Shown here piece after piece: positions 31,944 through 41,008 of a DNA stretch of 64,000 nt. The position numbers were made by a program, and so were the translations under genes. Source of the DNA: a virus. How positions within the stretch are numbered: the stretch's first letter is position 1; every line of letters begins with the position of its first letter. The stretch covers positions 19,267 through 83,266 of the IMG/VR virus record IMGVR_UViG_3300007609_001696; one strand, given 5' to 3'. The notes under the pieces were generated by a model. The model did no database searches, was not told the origin of the DNA, and saw only the letters and a program-made list of their open reading frames with translations.

Positions 31944-33170
31944 TTACTCCAAAAGCCTGTCTATGACTGCTTGCAGTCTATCTTGTTTGCTTGCCAGCAG
32001 GTTTTGTTGATTGTGTTCTAGTATGGTTCTAAATTGTGCTATTTCGGCAGCTAGCCCTTCGTGGTCGCTTTCAGCAATAGCAAATGCTTCGGTTAGCACT
32101 GCATGCATGCGTTCTTCTGCATCTTCCATAGAGTCGTAGTCTTCGGATATATAACCATCAAATGTTTTGTATCCGAGACTGTGCAACAAATCCAAGCTCC
32201 CCGGGGATCCTACAATAACAAAAGGTTGTAGGTTTAAAATAGGCTTAAAGGTCTTTTCTGTTAGAAATACTGTATCTTGATCGAAATGTGTTTCAACTAC
32301 AAAATTCCAGTAAGCCTCTCTAAAGTAATCATCTAGGATTAGTTTATGATTATTATGTTGTTGGTCGTCTAGATCGTCTGCACGAAAAGGACAATTTAAT
32401 AGAAACTGTTCTATTAAAACATCATTTTCGTTGAAATATTTATTCCAGAAATATGGGGCCCAATAATTATCGCCTTCTATCACAGTGTTTTCTTCGCCTG
32501 TGATACTGTAACTCTGTTGGTTGTAACTAAAATATCCATCATTGTGGGCTCCATGATGCCACAGACTGGCTGCAAACAAACGCCTAAAAGGTTTGTCCAT
32601 TCTATTCAAACAGGTGAACTTTTTTTGCCGAGGTTCTAGGTTGACTGTTTTTATATAATTTTTGTCAATTGTGTGAAGATATCTATAGTATACCTCGTCA
32701 TCGCAAAAGTATATAAATGGATCCACATCTTTGAGTTTGTAATTAGCAATTACAAAGCGTATGCTGCCCAACGGCAAATCGTACTTGCCGTACCAATCAA
32801 AAATATTATCTATAATGTCTATGGTAGGATCGTCGCCTTCTGAGTAGAAAAATGCAAATGTTAGAAATCCGCCCTTGGCAAGATTGCGAGCATATTCGCT
32901 GGCAGCACCTATGTAATCATAGTCAGGATCAAACATGTTGATCCATATTGGATAAATTACCAAGTCGTCGTCTGGCGTAACATCTGTGACCAGTTTGCAA
33001 GCATACTCCATGCCCTCGAGGTCCATGTACTTGAGAAATCTAAATTCATAGCTGTATGGTGCAGTTATTGCTAGATCCCACCAAGCTTGTGACTTTGGTT
33101 CTGCTTCGTAGGCAGCAAGATTGGGCACAAAACCCCATTGGTTTTGTTTGTCAAACACAAATGTAATCAT
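31944..33170 (-). CDS. Glycosyltransferase-like protein with TEKTFKP motif (paralogue 2)
   Basis: 408 residues. The C-terminal block FLTEKTFKPILNLQPFVIVGSPGSLDLLHSLGYKTFDGYISEDYD is clearly homologous to that at 25211. The N-terminal half is a separate alpha/beta domain (DDLVIYPIWINMFDPDYD). The EK and VGSPG features match GT-B donor sites. It lies amid structural genes, so the target may be a virion glycan or the host surface. Confidence 0.65.
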   Translation of the reverse strand: MITFVFDKQNQWGFVPNLAAYEAEPKSQAWWDLAITAPYSYEFRFLKYMDLEGMEYACKLVTDVTPDDDLVIYPIWINMFDPDYDYIGAASEYARNLAKGGFLTFAFFYSEGDDPTIDIIDNIFDWYGKYDLPLGSIRFVIANYKLKDVDPFIYFCDDEVYYRYLHTIDKNYIKTVNLEPRQKKFTCLNRMDKPFRRLFAASLWHHGAHNDGYFSYNQQSYSITGEENTVIEGDNYWAPYFWNKYFNENDVLIEQFLLNCPFRADDLDDQQHNNHKLILDDYFREAYWNFVVETHFDQDTVFLTEKTFKPILNLQPFVIVGSPGSLDLLHSLGYKTFDGYISEDYDSMEDAEERMHAVLTEAFAIAESDHEGLAAEIAQFRTILEHNQQNLLASKQDRLQAVIDRLLE

Positions 33171-33181
33171 AGATTCTTCTT

Positions 33182-33556
33182 TTAATAGTTGAATACAATT
33201 TTACGGATAGTACCATCTGTAAAATTTGTGATTTTAGCTCTTACCCATACAAAATTACCTGTAAAATTGTATGCTTCTTGTAATGTTTGCGCAGTACTCC
33301 CGTCATAGGAGTTGGTTGTGTTGTCTACATCAAACCAGTCATTGTCCGATGGAGACTTAGATAGTGTGGCTTGCATGGTAATTTCACCTACAAAGTTTGA
33401 GAGATAGTATGCTACTGTGTGCAATCCATCGGTGTATCCATAATAACCATCACCTTTTTGTTTGTCGCTGTAAAAAGTGCTGCTGTTACCATCATAGTTG
33501 CCTGTAGCAGTGCCAAATGTGGTTGTAGGTACAAGTGTGATGCTCTGTAGTGCCAT
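33182..33556 (-). CDS. Phage structural protein (small beta domain)
   Basis: 124 residues, Gly/Ser/Thr/Tyr-rich, all-beta (TLSKSPSDNDWFDVDNTTNSYDGS, FVWVRAKITNFTDGTI). Resembles virion structural proteins of T4-like cyanophages. TAATG overlap with the small gene upstream. Confidence 0.6.
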   Translation of the reverse strand: MALQSITLVPTTTFGTATGNYDGNSSTFYSDKQKGDGYYGYTDGLHTVAYYLSNFVGEITMQATLSKSPSDNDWFDVDNTTNSYDGSTAQTLQEAYNFTGNFVWVRAKITNFTDGTIRKIVFNY

Positions 33557-33726
33557 TAGTCGTCCGCCGGCAATAGCTCAATCAACTTGCCTGGTCCAGC
33601 AAGTTCTTGTAAAACTTGATATAGTTGCGTGAGAGTGTCTTGGTCAAACACAGGCTGTGCTGTATCCTCGTCTTTGAGCAGTTCGCTTACTTTAACAACA
33701 AACACTGTTTCGTTGATTTTTGCCAT
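33556..33726 (-). CDS. 56-residue hypothetical protein
   Basis: MAKINETVFVVKVSELLKD...; a compact alpha/beta pattern ending in LIELLPADD. Strong support from TAATG coupling downstream, a GGAG Shine-Dalgarno and a late promoter 15 nt upstream of the SD. Probably co-expressed with the structural protein that follows. Confidence 0.65.
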   Translation of the reverse strand: MAKINETVFVVKVSELLKDEDTAQPVFDQDTLTQLYQVLQELAGPGKLIELLPADD

Positions 33727-33745
33727 ATCTGTACTCCAATATAAA

Positions 33746-34537
33746 CTATTTATCGAACAGTCTGAACTCTTGTATACTATTGATGCTGTCGCTCAACAGG
33801 ATCTGTGACATTTGCACCGAAGCTAGATCAGTGGCATAAAAATATATCTTTCCGTATGAATACATTTTGTTGGTGAGATTTTCCTGTGCATTGTCGGGAA
33901 TATATATAGAGTCGATCTGTTTTGCCCATTCCAAGAAAGCCAGTCCTCGTGTGTAGTAGTCTTGCTTTTTGCTTGTGCTGACATTTACTTTGTAGTTGTA
34001 TTTGTTGTAGGGCAACTTCTTTTTGTAAGCCACATTTACATCACCGTAGGTAACGTGTTCGTTTGGCACAGTCACAGTTCTAAGCCACAAATCAAAGCTG
34101 TGTTTTCTTGCAAAATATTTTTCTGTAGCGTGTAAGAAATTATTCAACACTGCTGGATCGTTGGCGTATATGCTGCACCAGCTGCCTTCGCAACGTATCA
34201 TTGAATGGTCTTTGTTTTTTCTTGCAAATCGTGCCAACTGTGCAATCACATTCAAGCACTGAGTATCCGGCGCTGTGTAACCATCTGACATTTCTCTATA
34301 AAAAAATCCCCAGCTGAGCTGTCTATCGCTCAGCATTGGCAATGAGTCAAAATGTGCTTTGAGTTGCTCTGGGGTTTCCAGTTTCCATTTGTAGCGTCTT
34401 ATGCCTTTGCAGTCAAGTTGCAACTTGTAGAGATATTTGTTGTAGAAAGGCTTTTCTGTTTGCTCAATCTTTAGGCTTAAACTGGTCCAGTACGATAAGT
34501 CCTGCTCCGTCCACATTTGGTACTGCGGTGTCTTCAT
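33746..34537 (-). CDS. Conserved phage protein downstream of clpA
   Basis: 263 residues from MKTPQYQMWTEQ; AGAGG lies 7 nt before this ATG, while the upstream TTG is weaker. Mixed alpha/beta with many Tyr/Trp and no catalytic motif seen. It overlaps the clpA end by about 74 nt in another frame, which is long for this genome. Function unknown. Confidence 0.6.
   Translation of the reverse strand: MKTPQYQMWTEQDLSYWTSLSLKIEQTEKPFYNKYLYKLQLDCKGIRRYKWKLETPEQLKAHFDSLPMLSDRQLSWGFFYREMSDGYTAPDTQCLNVIAQLARFARKNKDHSMIRCEGSWCSIYANDPAVLNNFLHATEKYFARKHSFDLWLRTVTVPNEHVTYGDVNVAYKKKLPYNKYNYKVNVSTSKKQDYYTRGLAFLEWAKQIDSIYIPDNAQENLTNKMYSYGKIYFYATDLASVQMSQILLSDSINSIQEFRLFDK
33747..33754 (-). promoter_or_regulatory. 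Late promoter GATAAATA
   Basis: GATAAATAG overlaps the stop of the upstream gene (GAT AAA TAG). Predicted start 33741; GGAG and ATG follow within 15 nt. Confidence 0.65.
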
Positions 34538-36782
34538 AAAATACCTCTGCAATTTTGTTTTGTGTTAGTGTAACTTTGTCATCTTCTGCTTCCACAGACA
34601 CAGATGTACCTTCACTGATTTCGCCCGACACAATCATCTTACTCAGCGGTACTTTGATTTTATCACTGATGATTCTTGTCAATGGCCGCGCACCCATTTT
34701 AGGATCAAACCCATTGTTCAGCAAGTATTCTCTGCCGCTTTGTTCTAGATGGATTCTAATGCCTTTGTCATTGAGCAACATGTTGACTTCGTCTACAAAT
34801 TTGTCTACGATACTGCTCATTGCATCTCTTTCTAGATAGTTGAACTTGTACACCGCGTCCAATCTGTTTCTAAACTCAGGACGGAAATAGTCTTTTACAG
34901 CACGATCATCTTCGCCAGTTTTTTGCAAATCTCTACCAAAGCCAATAGCATTGCGTTCGTTGTCGGCTGCGCCTAGATTCGAAGTCATAAGAATAATACA
35001 ATTTCGGCAATCTGCTTTTTTGCCGTTGCTGCTAGAAATAAAACCTTCATCCATCATTTGCAACAGTACATTGCTCACATCCGGGTGTGCCTTTTCCACT
35101 TCGTCAAACAAGATTATACTGTTTGGATTTTGTTCAATGTCACTGACCAATGCACCCCCTGAAAGATTGCTGTCTTCAAATCCAACATACCCAGGAGGAG
35201 CTCCAATCAATCTTGCTATAGTATGCTTTTCTTGAAATTCGCTCATGTCATAGCGCAGCAGTTTCATGCTCATGTGTTCGCTCAACTGTTTGGCTAGTTC
35301 TGTTTTACCAGTGCCTGTTGGTCCTAGAAAAAGAAAGCTACCAATTGGCTTGTCATGTGACTTTAGTCCGGCTTTGGCAACAAAAATCTTTTCTACTACA
35401 CCATCTACCACATGATCCTGTCCGTACACACGTTGTTTAATTTGCGCATCTAGATCTTTGATGCTGCCGTCTTGCTTGTCCAAGTCCAACTGATCTATGG
35501 GAATTCTCACAATTCTGCTTACTTCTGCCAGCACTTCCTTTTTGCCAACTGAGAAATTGGTGTATCCTTGTTTTTTTAACTTCGCTGCTGCACTGTCAAT
35601 CAAATCAATGGCTTTGTCTGGCAATTTTTTATCTGCCATGTATCTCACGCTGTAATCCACTGCCGATTCTACTGCATGGTTTGTGATGTCGCATCCATGA
35701 AATTCGTCAAAGTATTTTTTGAGTCCCCGTAGAATATCCTTGGCTACACTGGGTGTAGGCTCGTCTACTGTGAGCCTGTAAAAACGTCTTGTGAGTGCAC
35801 GATCTTTTTCAAAACTTTGAGAATATTCTTCCCATGTGGTACTGGCAATTACTTTTACTTTGCCTTTGGATATAGCCGGCTTCAGCATGTTGGCCATGTC
35901 CAAGCTAGACTCTTTGCCAGCTCCTGCACCACGCATTTGATGTGCTTCGTCGATAAAAAGAATACAATTTTTACGACTGATCAGTGCATTGATAACTTCT
36001 GTGATTTTTTCTTCAAATTCTCCACGATATTTACTGCCAGCCAGCAGTGTTCCAACATCGAGACTGTACACTGTGTAGCTATTGAGGTAATCTGGCACGT
36101 TGTTGGCCACAACATCTCTGGCCAATCCTTCAGCAAGTGCAGTTTTGCCCACACCTGGATCGCCTACTAGTAAAACATTGTTTTTGTTTCTCTTGCCCAG
36201 CACTTGCACCATTTCGTCAATTTCGGCATCTCTGCCAATCACTGGATCAATTTCCCCTGCCAGCACTAGATCATTGAGATTGGTGCAGTATTCGTCAAGG
36301 ATTTTTTCTGCTTGTTGCGGATCATATTTTTCCAGTGAAGCAACTTTTTGCTCTCTGTAGTTTTTGTTGTAGTATTTTACAAACTGCTCGCGAATCATAC
36401 CATATTTTTGGAAAATATAGTTTGAATAACTTTTGTCTTCTCCGGTGATTGCAAGGAAAATATCAGCCGGCTGTACATGATTCCTGCCGTGGAATATAAC
36501 CTGTGTAAACGCACGATTAAACACACGCTCTAATGCATAGGTCTTTTGAGCTTGCACATCCTGTTCGGCTACAAGATAATATTGCTTTTTAAGCCAAACA
36601 TCCAATTCTATCAGCATACTGTCAACATCACATCCAAAATCTTTGACACACTTGTTGAAATTGTCAAAATTCAACAATGCCAGTGTGAGATGCTCTACAG
36701 TAACATATTTGTGTTTTAAATTATCTGCCATGTTGGCAGCGTCTTTGATTATTTGTTCAACTTCAGGACTTGATGTTAGCAT
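34464..36782 (-). CDS. clpA: ClpA-like AAA+ protein unfoldase
   Basis: 772 residues. N-domain with the Clp_N repeats (KYVTVEHLTLALL). D1 has Walker A GDPGVGKT and Walker B ILFIDEAHQM. D2 has GPTGTGKT and SIILFDEVEKAHPDV. No ClpB middle domain is present, so it is of ClpA type. In D2, NAIGFGRD is the IGF loop that docks ClpA onto ClpP, so it could commandeer host ClpP to redirect proteolysis. It heads a set with DnaJ and deformylase. Its stop region overlaps the following gene; its start overlaps the deformylase stop by 20 nt. Confidence 0.9.
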   Translation of the reverse strand: MLTSSPEVEQIIKDAANMADNLKHKYVTVEHLTLALLNFDNFNKCVKDFGCDVDSMLIELDVWLKKQYYLVAEQDVQAQKTYALERVFNRAFTQVIFHGRNHVQPADIFLAITGEDKSYSNYIFQKYGMIREQFVKYYNKNYREQKVASLEKYDPQQAEKILDEYCTNLNDLVLAGEIDPVIGRDAEIDEMVQVLGKRNKNNVLLVGDPGVGKTALAEGLARDVVANNVPDYLNSYTVYSLDVGTLLAGSKYRGEFEEKITEVINALISRKNCILFIDEAHQMRGAGAGKESSLDMANMLKPAISKGKVKVIASTTWEEYSQSFEKDRALTRRFYRLTVDEPTPSVAKDILRGLKKYFDEFHGCDITNHAVESAVDYSVRYMADKKLPDKAIDLIDSAAAKLKKQGYTNFSVGKKEVLAEVSRIVRIPIDQLDLDKQDGSIKDLDAQIKQRVYGQDHVVDGVVEKIFVAKAGLKSHDKPIGSFLFLGPTGTGKTELAKQLSEHMSMKLLRYDMSEFQEKHTIARLIGAPPGYVGFEDSNLSGGALVSDIEQNPNSIILFDEVEKAHPDVSNVLLQMMDEGFISSSNGKKADCRNCIILMTSNLGAADNERNAIGFGRDLQKTGEDDRAVKDYFRPEFRNRLDAVYKFNYLERDAMSSIVDKFVDEVNMLLNDKGIRIHLEQSGREYLLNNGFDPKMGARPLTRIISDKIKVPLSKMIVSGEISEGTSVSVEAEDDKVTLTQNKIAEVFYEDTAVPNVDGAGLIVLDQFKPKD

Positions 36783-37230
36783 AATTGTATTTTTTTGGAA
36801 CCTTATTTTCTAGTCTTTGTTTGAATACTATTCCATCTAGGTGGTCTAGTTCGTGAAGAAAACATCTAGCAGATATTCCTGCAAGTGTTTCATGTTTGGC
36901 CTTGCCCATATAGTCATAGTATAACACATCTATCACACTTGGTCTTTCTATTTCGTAGAAATTGCCTTTAAAACTCAAGCAACCTTCTGTAAACCGTGAA
37001 GTTTTTGCACTTGTGGTCAGCAGTTGAGGATTGAAGCAAGTTCTGTACTTTCCTTCTGTATACATAACAAAAAGTCTTCTGCCTATACCAACTTGCGGTG
37101 CAGCCAGACCTATACCACCTTCGTGTTGCATAAAATTTATCATTTGCACAGCAATCTTTTGATTTTCAAACGGTTTGCTCCAATCAAAAGGCACAGCTTT
37201 TTTCTTCAAAATACGTTTGGTAAGATGCAT
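36763..37230 (-). CDS. def: Peptide deformylase
   Basis: 155 residues. Motif 1 GGIGLAAPQVGIG, motif 2 EGCLSF and motif 3 HELDHLDG supply the Cys and two His for metal and the catalytic Glu. It removes the formyl group from nascent proteins. Phage deformylases are well known in marine cyanophages. No Shine-Dalgarno precedes the ATG. Instead AATAAATA ends 5 nt before it, predicting a leaderless late transcript. Confidence 0.9.
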   Translation of the reverse strand: MHLTKRILKKKAVPFDWSKPFENQKIAVQMINFMQHEGGIGLAAPQVGIGRRLFVMYTEGKYRTCFNPQLLTTSAKTSRFTEGCLSFKGNFYEIERPSVIDVLYYDYMGKAKHETLAGISARCFLHELDHLDGIVFKQRLENKVPKKYNYANIKS

Positions 37231-37234
37231 AAAA

Positions 37235-38008
37235 TTATTTATTGAATAGCTGTTTGGCAGTGTTGATTGCAGAGATTTGTTCTGCGGTTTTGGCTGCAGG
37301 AATTGTTGTGTTTACGTGTACAAACAAATCACCTGTTTTTCCACGTGCTGTGTATCCTTGGCCTTTGAGTTTGAGTACTTTATCATGTGAGCATCCAGCT
37401 GGTATTTTTACGTTTAGTTTTTTTTGATTTAGATTTGTGATGGTTTGGCTGCACCCTAGTATAGCATCAAAAACATCTATATCAATAGTAGTGTGTAGGT
37501 CTAGCTCGCTTTTATACCACTGGTTTGGACAAGACACAAACACAGTAACACGCAAGTCTCCCGGAGGCAAGTCTTGCCATCTATTGTCGCCTAGGCCTTT
37601 GAATCTTATCACACTTCCGTTGTTGATACCAGCTGGTATTTGTATGGTTCTTGTTACATTGATCCCTTCAATTCTTGCCACCACTACTTTTTCCAATGGT
37701 TCAAAAATCTCACTGGCAAGCACAGTAACGCTGAGATCGATATTAGCATTTTTTGCGTGTGTTCGATGACCAAAGTGTGAATCGAAATTTTTCCAAAAGT
37801 TTTCCATGTCCATTTCTGGCACAGGATTGTCGTACTCACTTTTGCTTTGCTTGTTGCTGAGAACATCGTAGGCTTGTTGTATTTTTTTGAATTGTGCTTC
37901 ATCGCCACCGCGATCAGGATGATGCTTGCTTGCCAATCTGCGGTAAGCTTTCTTGATGTCGTCTTGTGAAGCAGACTTGTCTAAGCCTAAAATAGAGTAA
38001 TAGTCCAT
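37235..38008 (-). CDS. dnaJ: DnaJ-like co-chaperone
   Basis: 257 residues. J domain at the N-terminus with KHHPDRGG (HPD motif). Then two beta-rich substrate-binding domains ([38 protein letters not shown]), with no zinc finger and almost no G/F linker: a short class B / CbpA type. It would stimulate host DnaK for phage protein folding. Confidence 0.88.
   Translation of the reverse strand: MDYYSILGLDKSASQDDIKKAYRRLASKHHPDRGGDEAQFKKIQQAYDVLSNKQSKSEYDNPVPEMDMENFWKNFDSHFGHRTHAKNANIDLSVTVLASEIFEPLEKVVVARIEGINVTRTIQIPAGINNGSVIRFKGLGDNRWQDLPPGDLRVTVFVSCPNQWYKSELDLHTTIDIDVFDAILGCSQTITNLNQKKLNVKIPAGCSHDKVLKLKGQGYTARGKTGDLFVHVNTTIPAAKTAEQISAINTAKQLFNK
37236..37243 (-). promoter_or_regulatory. Late promoter AATAAATA with start at the deformylase ATG
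   Basis: AATAAATA, ATTTT, ATG. The +1 position by T4 late geometry is base 37230, the A of ATG. It overlaps the dnaJ stop region. Confidence 0.6.
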
Positions 38009-38048
38009 ACTACATAATTATAGCAGGACTATTAACCGTAGTCAATAA

Positions 38049-38417
38049 TTATTTCTTGTCTTTGCTTTTTTGGTTTATTGCGTCTGCACCAAAGAATGCT
38101 GATACCAGTACTGCAATAGAAGCAAAATATGTTGGAGCAATATCTGCAATTAGTTGACTTGCTGTGTCCATGCCAAAGGCACTAGTAATAGCAATACCGA
38201 TTGGATACACCAGTAGCCCAAACAGTGCAAACCATGCCATTTTGCGAATAGCATCTCGTTGTGCATCCTGGTCTTCTAATGCCTTGCGCTTGAATTCTAG
38301 ATGCATTTCCATTTCTTCTCTGCTGATATGTCCGTCGCCGTTGATGTCAATTTCGTTGGCAATATCAGTGTCGATTGTGTTTTTGTTTTGTTGTGATGGC
38401 GTGTTCTGTTCTGCCAT
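38049..38417 (-). CDS. Membrane protein with EF-hand
   Basis: 122 residues. DINGDGHISREEM is a canonical calcium-binding EF-hand loop. Two transmembrane helices follow (MAWFALFGLLVYPIGIAITSAF, YFASIAVLVSAFFGADAI) and a basic tail. Located next to a lysis cassette; a calcium-responsive holin-like role is possible but unproven. Confidence 0.65.
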   Translation of the reverse strand: MAEQNTPSQQNKNTIDTDIANEIDINGDGHISREEMEMHLEFKRKALEDQDAQRDAIRKMAWFALFGLLVYPIGIAITSAFGMDTASQLIADIAPTYFASIAVLVSAFFGADAINQKSKDKK

Positions 38418-38698
38418 TATTTTTGCTCCTCTAAATTTTTTATTCGAGCTTCTAGTTCATCGATTTTTTTAGTGACTGCTGGATACTTTTTTCTCCATGC
38501 ATCTGCTGGCTGTTCTAACCATGTCCAGCCGTAGCGAGCCACAAGAAAATCTAACGCTTGGTCTATTTTACCATACGCCCAAAGTCCTGCTCGTGTGTCC
38601 TTAAGATAGGATAGTGCGATTGCACCCGCAATTGAACCACCGATAGCAGTCCAAATCCATAGGGTATCGTCGAACATTCTATCGATCATTTCTAACAT
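38417..38698 (-). CDS. Small membrane protein with coiled coil, holin-like candidate
   Basis: 93 residues: one transmembrane helix (WIWTAIGGSIAGAIALSYL), an amphipathic middle and a charged coiled coil (KKIDELEARIKNLEEQK). Size, topology and position before spanins and endolysin fit a holin or holin accessory. One-base overlap with the EF-hand gene. Confidence 0.55.
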   Translation of the reverse strand: MLEMIDRMFDDTLWIWTAIGGSIAGAIALSYLKDTRAGLWAYGKIDQALDFLVARYGWTWLEQPADAWRKKYPAVTKKIDELEARIKNLEEQK

Positions 38699-38723
38699 AG
38701 CACCCTCTCCTTTGCTATGCTAG

Positions 38724-38731
38724 TATTTATT
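38724..38731 (-). promoter_or_regulatory. Late promoter AATAAATA for the holin-like pair
   Basis: Predicted start 38718; AAGGAGAGG precedes the ATG at 38698. It overlaps the stop of the o-spanin gene. Confidence 0.6.
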
Positions 38732-39173
38732 AGTTGAGTGGAGTTTCGCTGACCACAGATTCTGTTGTAGCCGCAGTTGCAGCGGTTTGCTCTATTTCAG
38801 GGGCAACTGCATTTTCGTAGTATACAATGATTTGTTTTTGTTGATTGATATACCGACGTAGTTCGGCTATGTTGAGAGCAAGATTTTCATAATCTTGCAT
38901 GCTAAGCGCCACAAATGCTATATTTCCGTGTCTTTGTTCAAATTCTAGCAAAAAGTCATCTAGATTTCTTTCGTTGACCACATATACTCTTGTGTCAGTT
39001 AGTTGGACTGGTTTGGGTTGCGCCACCGTTGGCACTGTTGTTTTCTCGACTTTGGTCACCACCTTCACTTCCGGTTCTTTCTGGAAGCTGCTGCAACCAG
39101 ACAGGAAGAGGATCGCTACCATCGCCGCCAGTGTCTTCGGTAATGCTGCGCCAAAGTTTTGCTGTAGCACCAT
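38730..39173 (-). CDS. Outer-membrane spanin (Rz1-like lipoprotein)
   Basis: 147 residues. Signal peptide LAAMVAILFLSGC with lipobox LSGC, then a Pro/Val-rich linker and a helical part. Its first 60 codons lie within the i-spanin gene in another frame, the classic Rz/Rz1 arrangement. Longer than lambda Rz1, with a helical second half. It would bridge to the i-spanin at lysis. Confidence 0.75.
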   Translation of the reverse strand: MVLQQNFGAALPKTLAAMVAILFLSGCSSFQKEPEVKVVTKVEKTTVPTVAQPKPVQLTDTRVYVVNERNLDDFLLEFEQRHGNIAFVALSMQDYENLALNIAELRRYINQQKQIIVYYENAVAPEIEQTAATAATTESVVSETPLN

Positions 39174-39498
39174 TCATTTTACCTTCTAGCGTTTGTGGAT
39201 CTCTCAAAGCATCTTGCACCAAATCCATGCGATTTAGTTTGCCTTGTAATTCATCTCCGTAAGCTTCTGCAGCCTGTAGATCTTGTTGTAATCTTGTGTT
39301 TAGTTGCTGAAACTTTACAATGTCTTGTTTGAGATTTTCTATACTTTGTTCTGAAATTTCAACAGCAGTCTCCAACCGAGCGTTGTTTTCTCTTAGTGTT
39401 GCTATTGTTGCTTGTGTAGTATCGTAGTAGTACTTGGCACTGTAACCAACAATACCAAGCACCCCTACAATTACTATTAAAGCATATACCTTAAGCAT
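38995..39498 (-). CDS. Inner-membrane spanin (Rz-like)
   Basis: 167 residues from MLKVYALIVIVGVLGIVGYSA: N-terminal transmembrane helix, then a long coiled coil (ENNARLETAVEISEQSIENLKQD ... NTRLQQDLQAAEAYGDELQGKL) and a flexible Gly/Asn end that overlaps the o-spanin reading frame. Type II membrane topology as in lambda Rz. Confidence 0.75.
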   Translation of the reverse strand: MLKVYALIVIVGVLGIVGYSAKYYYDTTQATIATLRENNARLETAVEISEQSIENLKQDIVKFQQLNTRLQQDLQAAEAYGDELQGKLNRMDLVQDALRDPQTLEGKMNGATAKLWRSITEDTGGDGSDPLPVWLQQLPERTGSEGGDQSRENNSANGGATQTSPTN

Positions 39499-39955
39499 TG
39501 ATGCCTTCTGAATACTGTGTCTTGCCATCTACACGGCTAGCAGTTAGTATACTTCTGCGATTTTCGCCATCTGCTTTGTATGATACATGCACCCATCCCG
39601 AGTCAGGGATGCCCGGAGTATAAAATTCTAGTATCAATTGGTCGAACTCTAAGTTATCACGAATCCACTCTGCTAGCTCAGCATTTGGCACGCCCGGTAC
39701 TTCGATATCGGCCGCTTCACCTTTGCAATGCTGTGAGCGACTGCTTCCGCCCACCGCTTCGTTGAGCTCAGGTGAACGATAGCCACTGTTGATAACAGTA
39801 GGACCAAAGTGGTCACGAACTTTTTGTACTACATTTTCAAACAGTGCTTTAGCTGCTTCAAGGTGATCTCCTTCTGGCGTGTTGTCAATGCCGCGACGTT
39901 CTGCAGTTTGACTTTTGGTAAATTCTGCCATTGTAAAATTTTTTGATAGACGCAT
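39491..39955 (-). CDS. M15-family peptidase endolysin
   Basis: 154 residues. VINSGYRSPELNEAVGGSSRSQHCKGEAADIEV has the zinc ligands His and Asp of SxHxxGxAxDI. GWVHVSY supplies the third His (WxH). D-Ala-D-Ala or L-Ala-D-Glu peptidase cutting peptidoglycan. It overlaps the i-spanin start by 8 nt, giving endolysin-Rz-Rz1 order. No signal peptide, so a holin is needed. Confidence 0.85.
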   Translation of the reverse strand: MRLSKNFTMAEFTKSQTAERRGIDNTPEGDHLEAAKALFENVVQKVRDHFGPTVINSGYRSPELNEAVGGSSRSQHCKGEAADIEVPGVPNAELAEWIRDNLEFDQLILEFYTPGIPDSGWVHVSYKADGENRRSILTASRVDGKTQYSEGINA

Positions 39956-39957
39956 TT

Positions 39958-40488
39958 TTAATTTCCTTTGAATGTTTTAACTGAATCGTAAAAGTCCCAC
40001 GTGCCTGTTTGTGGAACTCTTGCAATGTTTTTGTATTGTTCTAGTTGTGTGTTTTGCGTTTGATGCGATTCATACGCATCTGGTGTGCAAGGCACCAAAT
40101 CCTGCAAAACCAACCGGCTTGCAGGGTATTTAGTATTGTTGCCTTTGTACTTGATCATCCAGTCATTAATATCGGTCAAATTTGTTATGCCTGAAAGTAT
40201 GGTCATTAATTGTGCCGGAAACTCTTCAGTACGTGGTATCTCTGCAAACACCAGGTAGGCATCATCGGTTTTTTCACCGTTGCTGACATCTGCGTCCAGC
40301 ACATAATCATAGCCTTTTTCTATGAATTTTACCAGATCATCTGCAGGTTCGCGATCAGTGATTTTAAAACTCACTGTAACAACGTCTTTGTTTTCGCCCA
40401 TTTTGCTGGAATATTCGTCAATGAAAACATTATTTCTCATGAGACGACGCAGATCTCCTGCTTTTAATCCTTCAAATAGAGCTGTCAT
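39958..40488 (-). CDS. Conserved phage protein
   Basis: 176 residues. The N-terminal FEGLKAGDLRRLMRNNVFIDEYSSKMGENKDVVTVSF, with alternating strands after it, suggests a compact alpha/beta domain, but the family is not recognised. Lies between the endolysin and another conserved unknown, overlapping the latter by 17 nt. Confidence 0.58.
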   Translation of the reverse strand: MTALFEGLKAGDLRRLMRNNVFIDEYSSKMGENKDVVTVSFKITDREPADDLVKFIEKGYDYVLDADVSNGEKTDDAYLVFAEIPRTEEFPAQLMTILSGITNLTDINDWMIKYKGNNTKYPASRLVLQDLVPCTPDAYESHQTQNTQLEQYKNIARVPQTGTWDFYDSVKTFKGN

Positions 40489-40984
40489 CTTGAATACCTT
40501 TGGGGTTGTTTAATTCTTGTTCTTCTGCTGATTCCAGGTCATCGGCATTGATAAGTTGATTGTTCAACCGTTTTTTGCCTTGTTCAATGTCATTCATCAG
40601 TTTTTTTGGCATGATCAATTCAACTATCCAAATTGGTTTTTTTTCTAGTTTGCCTTTTCTGCTGCCGTCACCTCTGTAGTCTTCGGGTGATTCTATTTTT
40701 ACAGGGTACACCAGTTGTTCTTTGACGTAGTTTACTTCAATACCATAGGGCTTTAATCTTTCTATCAGTTGCGGATCTGGCATTTTGTTGTAAGGCCACA
40801 TAAACTTAGCACCTACAAAATATTTTTCAAACACAGGGCCTTCTACCAATTCCCCGTGGAGCCAATTTTTGTAGGAGTACACATTTAGTTCGTCTAGTAC
40901 ACGCTCCATGTCAAGCAAGTATTCCAAACTGTTGTCGCTCATGTACACACTTTTGGTATTTTCGATGATTTTTTTCAGTTCCAT
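40472..40984 (-). CDS. Conserved phage protein
   Basis: 170 residues. Contains DPQLIERLKPYGIEVNYVKEQLVYPVKI and IWIVELIMPKKLM; a Lys-rich middle and acidic tail. Paired with the gene at 39958. Function unknown. Confidence 0.58.
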   Translation of the reverse strand: MELKKIIENTKSVYMSDNSLEYLLDMERVLDELNVYSYKNWLHGELVEGPVFEKYFVGAKFMWPYNKMPDPQLIERLKPYGIEVNYVKEQLVYPVKIESPEDYRGDGSRKGKLEKKPIWIVELIMPKKLMNDIEQGKKRLNNQLINADDLESAEEQELNNPKGIQDDSSI

Positions 40985-41008
40985 TATACAATCTCAAGAT
41001 TTATAATG

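Noticed and set aside
37684-37908. Alternative minus frame inside dnaJ
   Set aside because: Shadow of the J-domain and CTD-coding frame.
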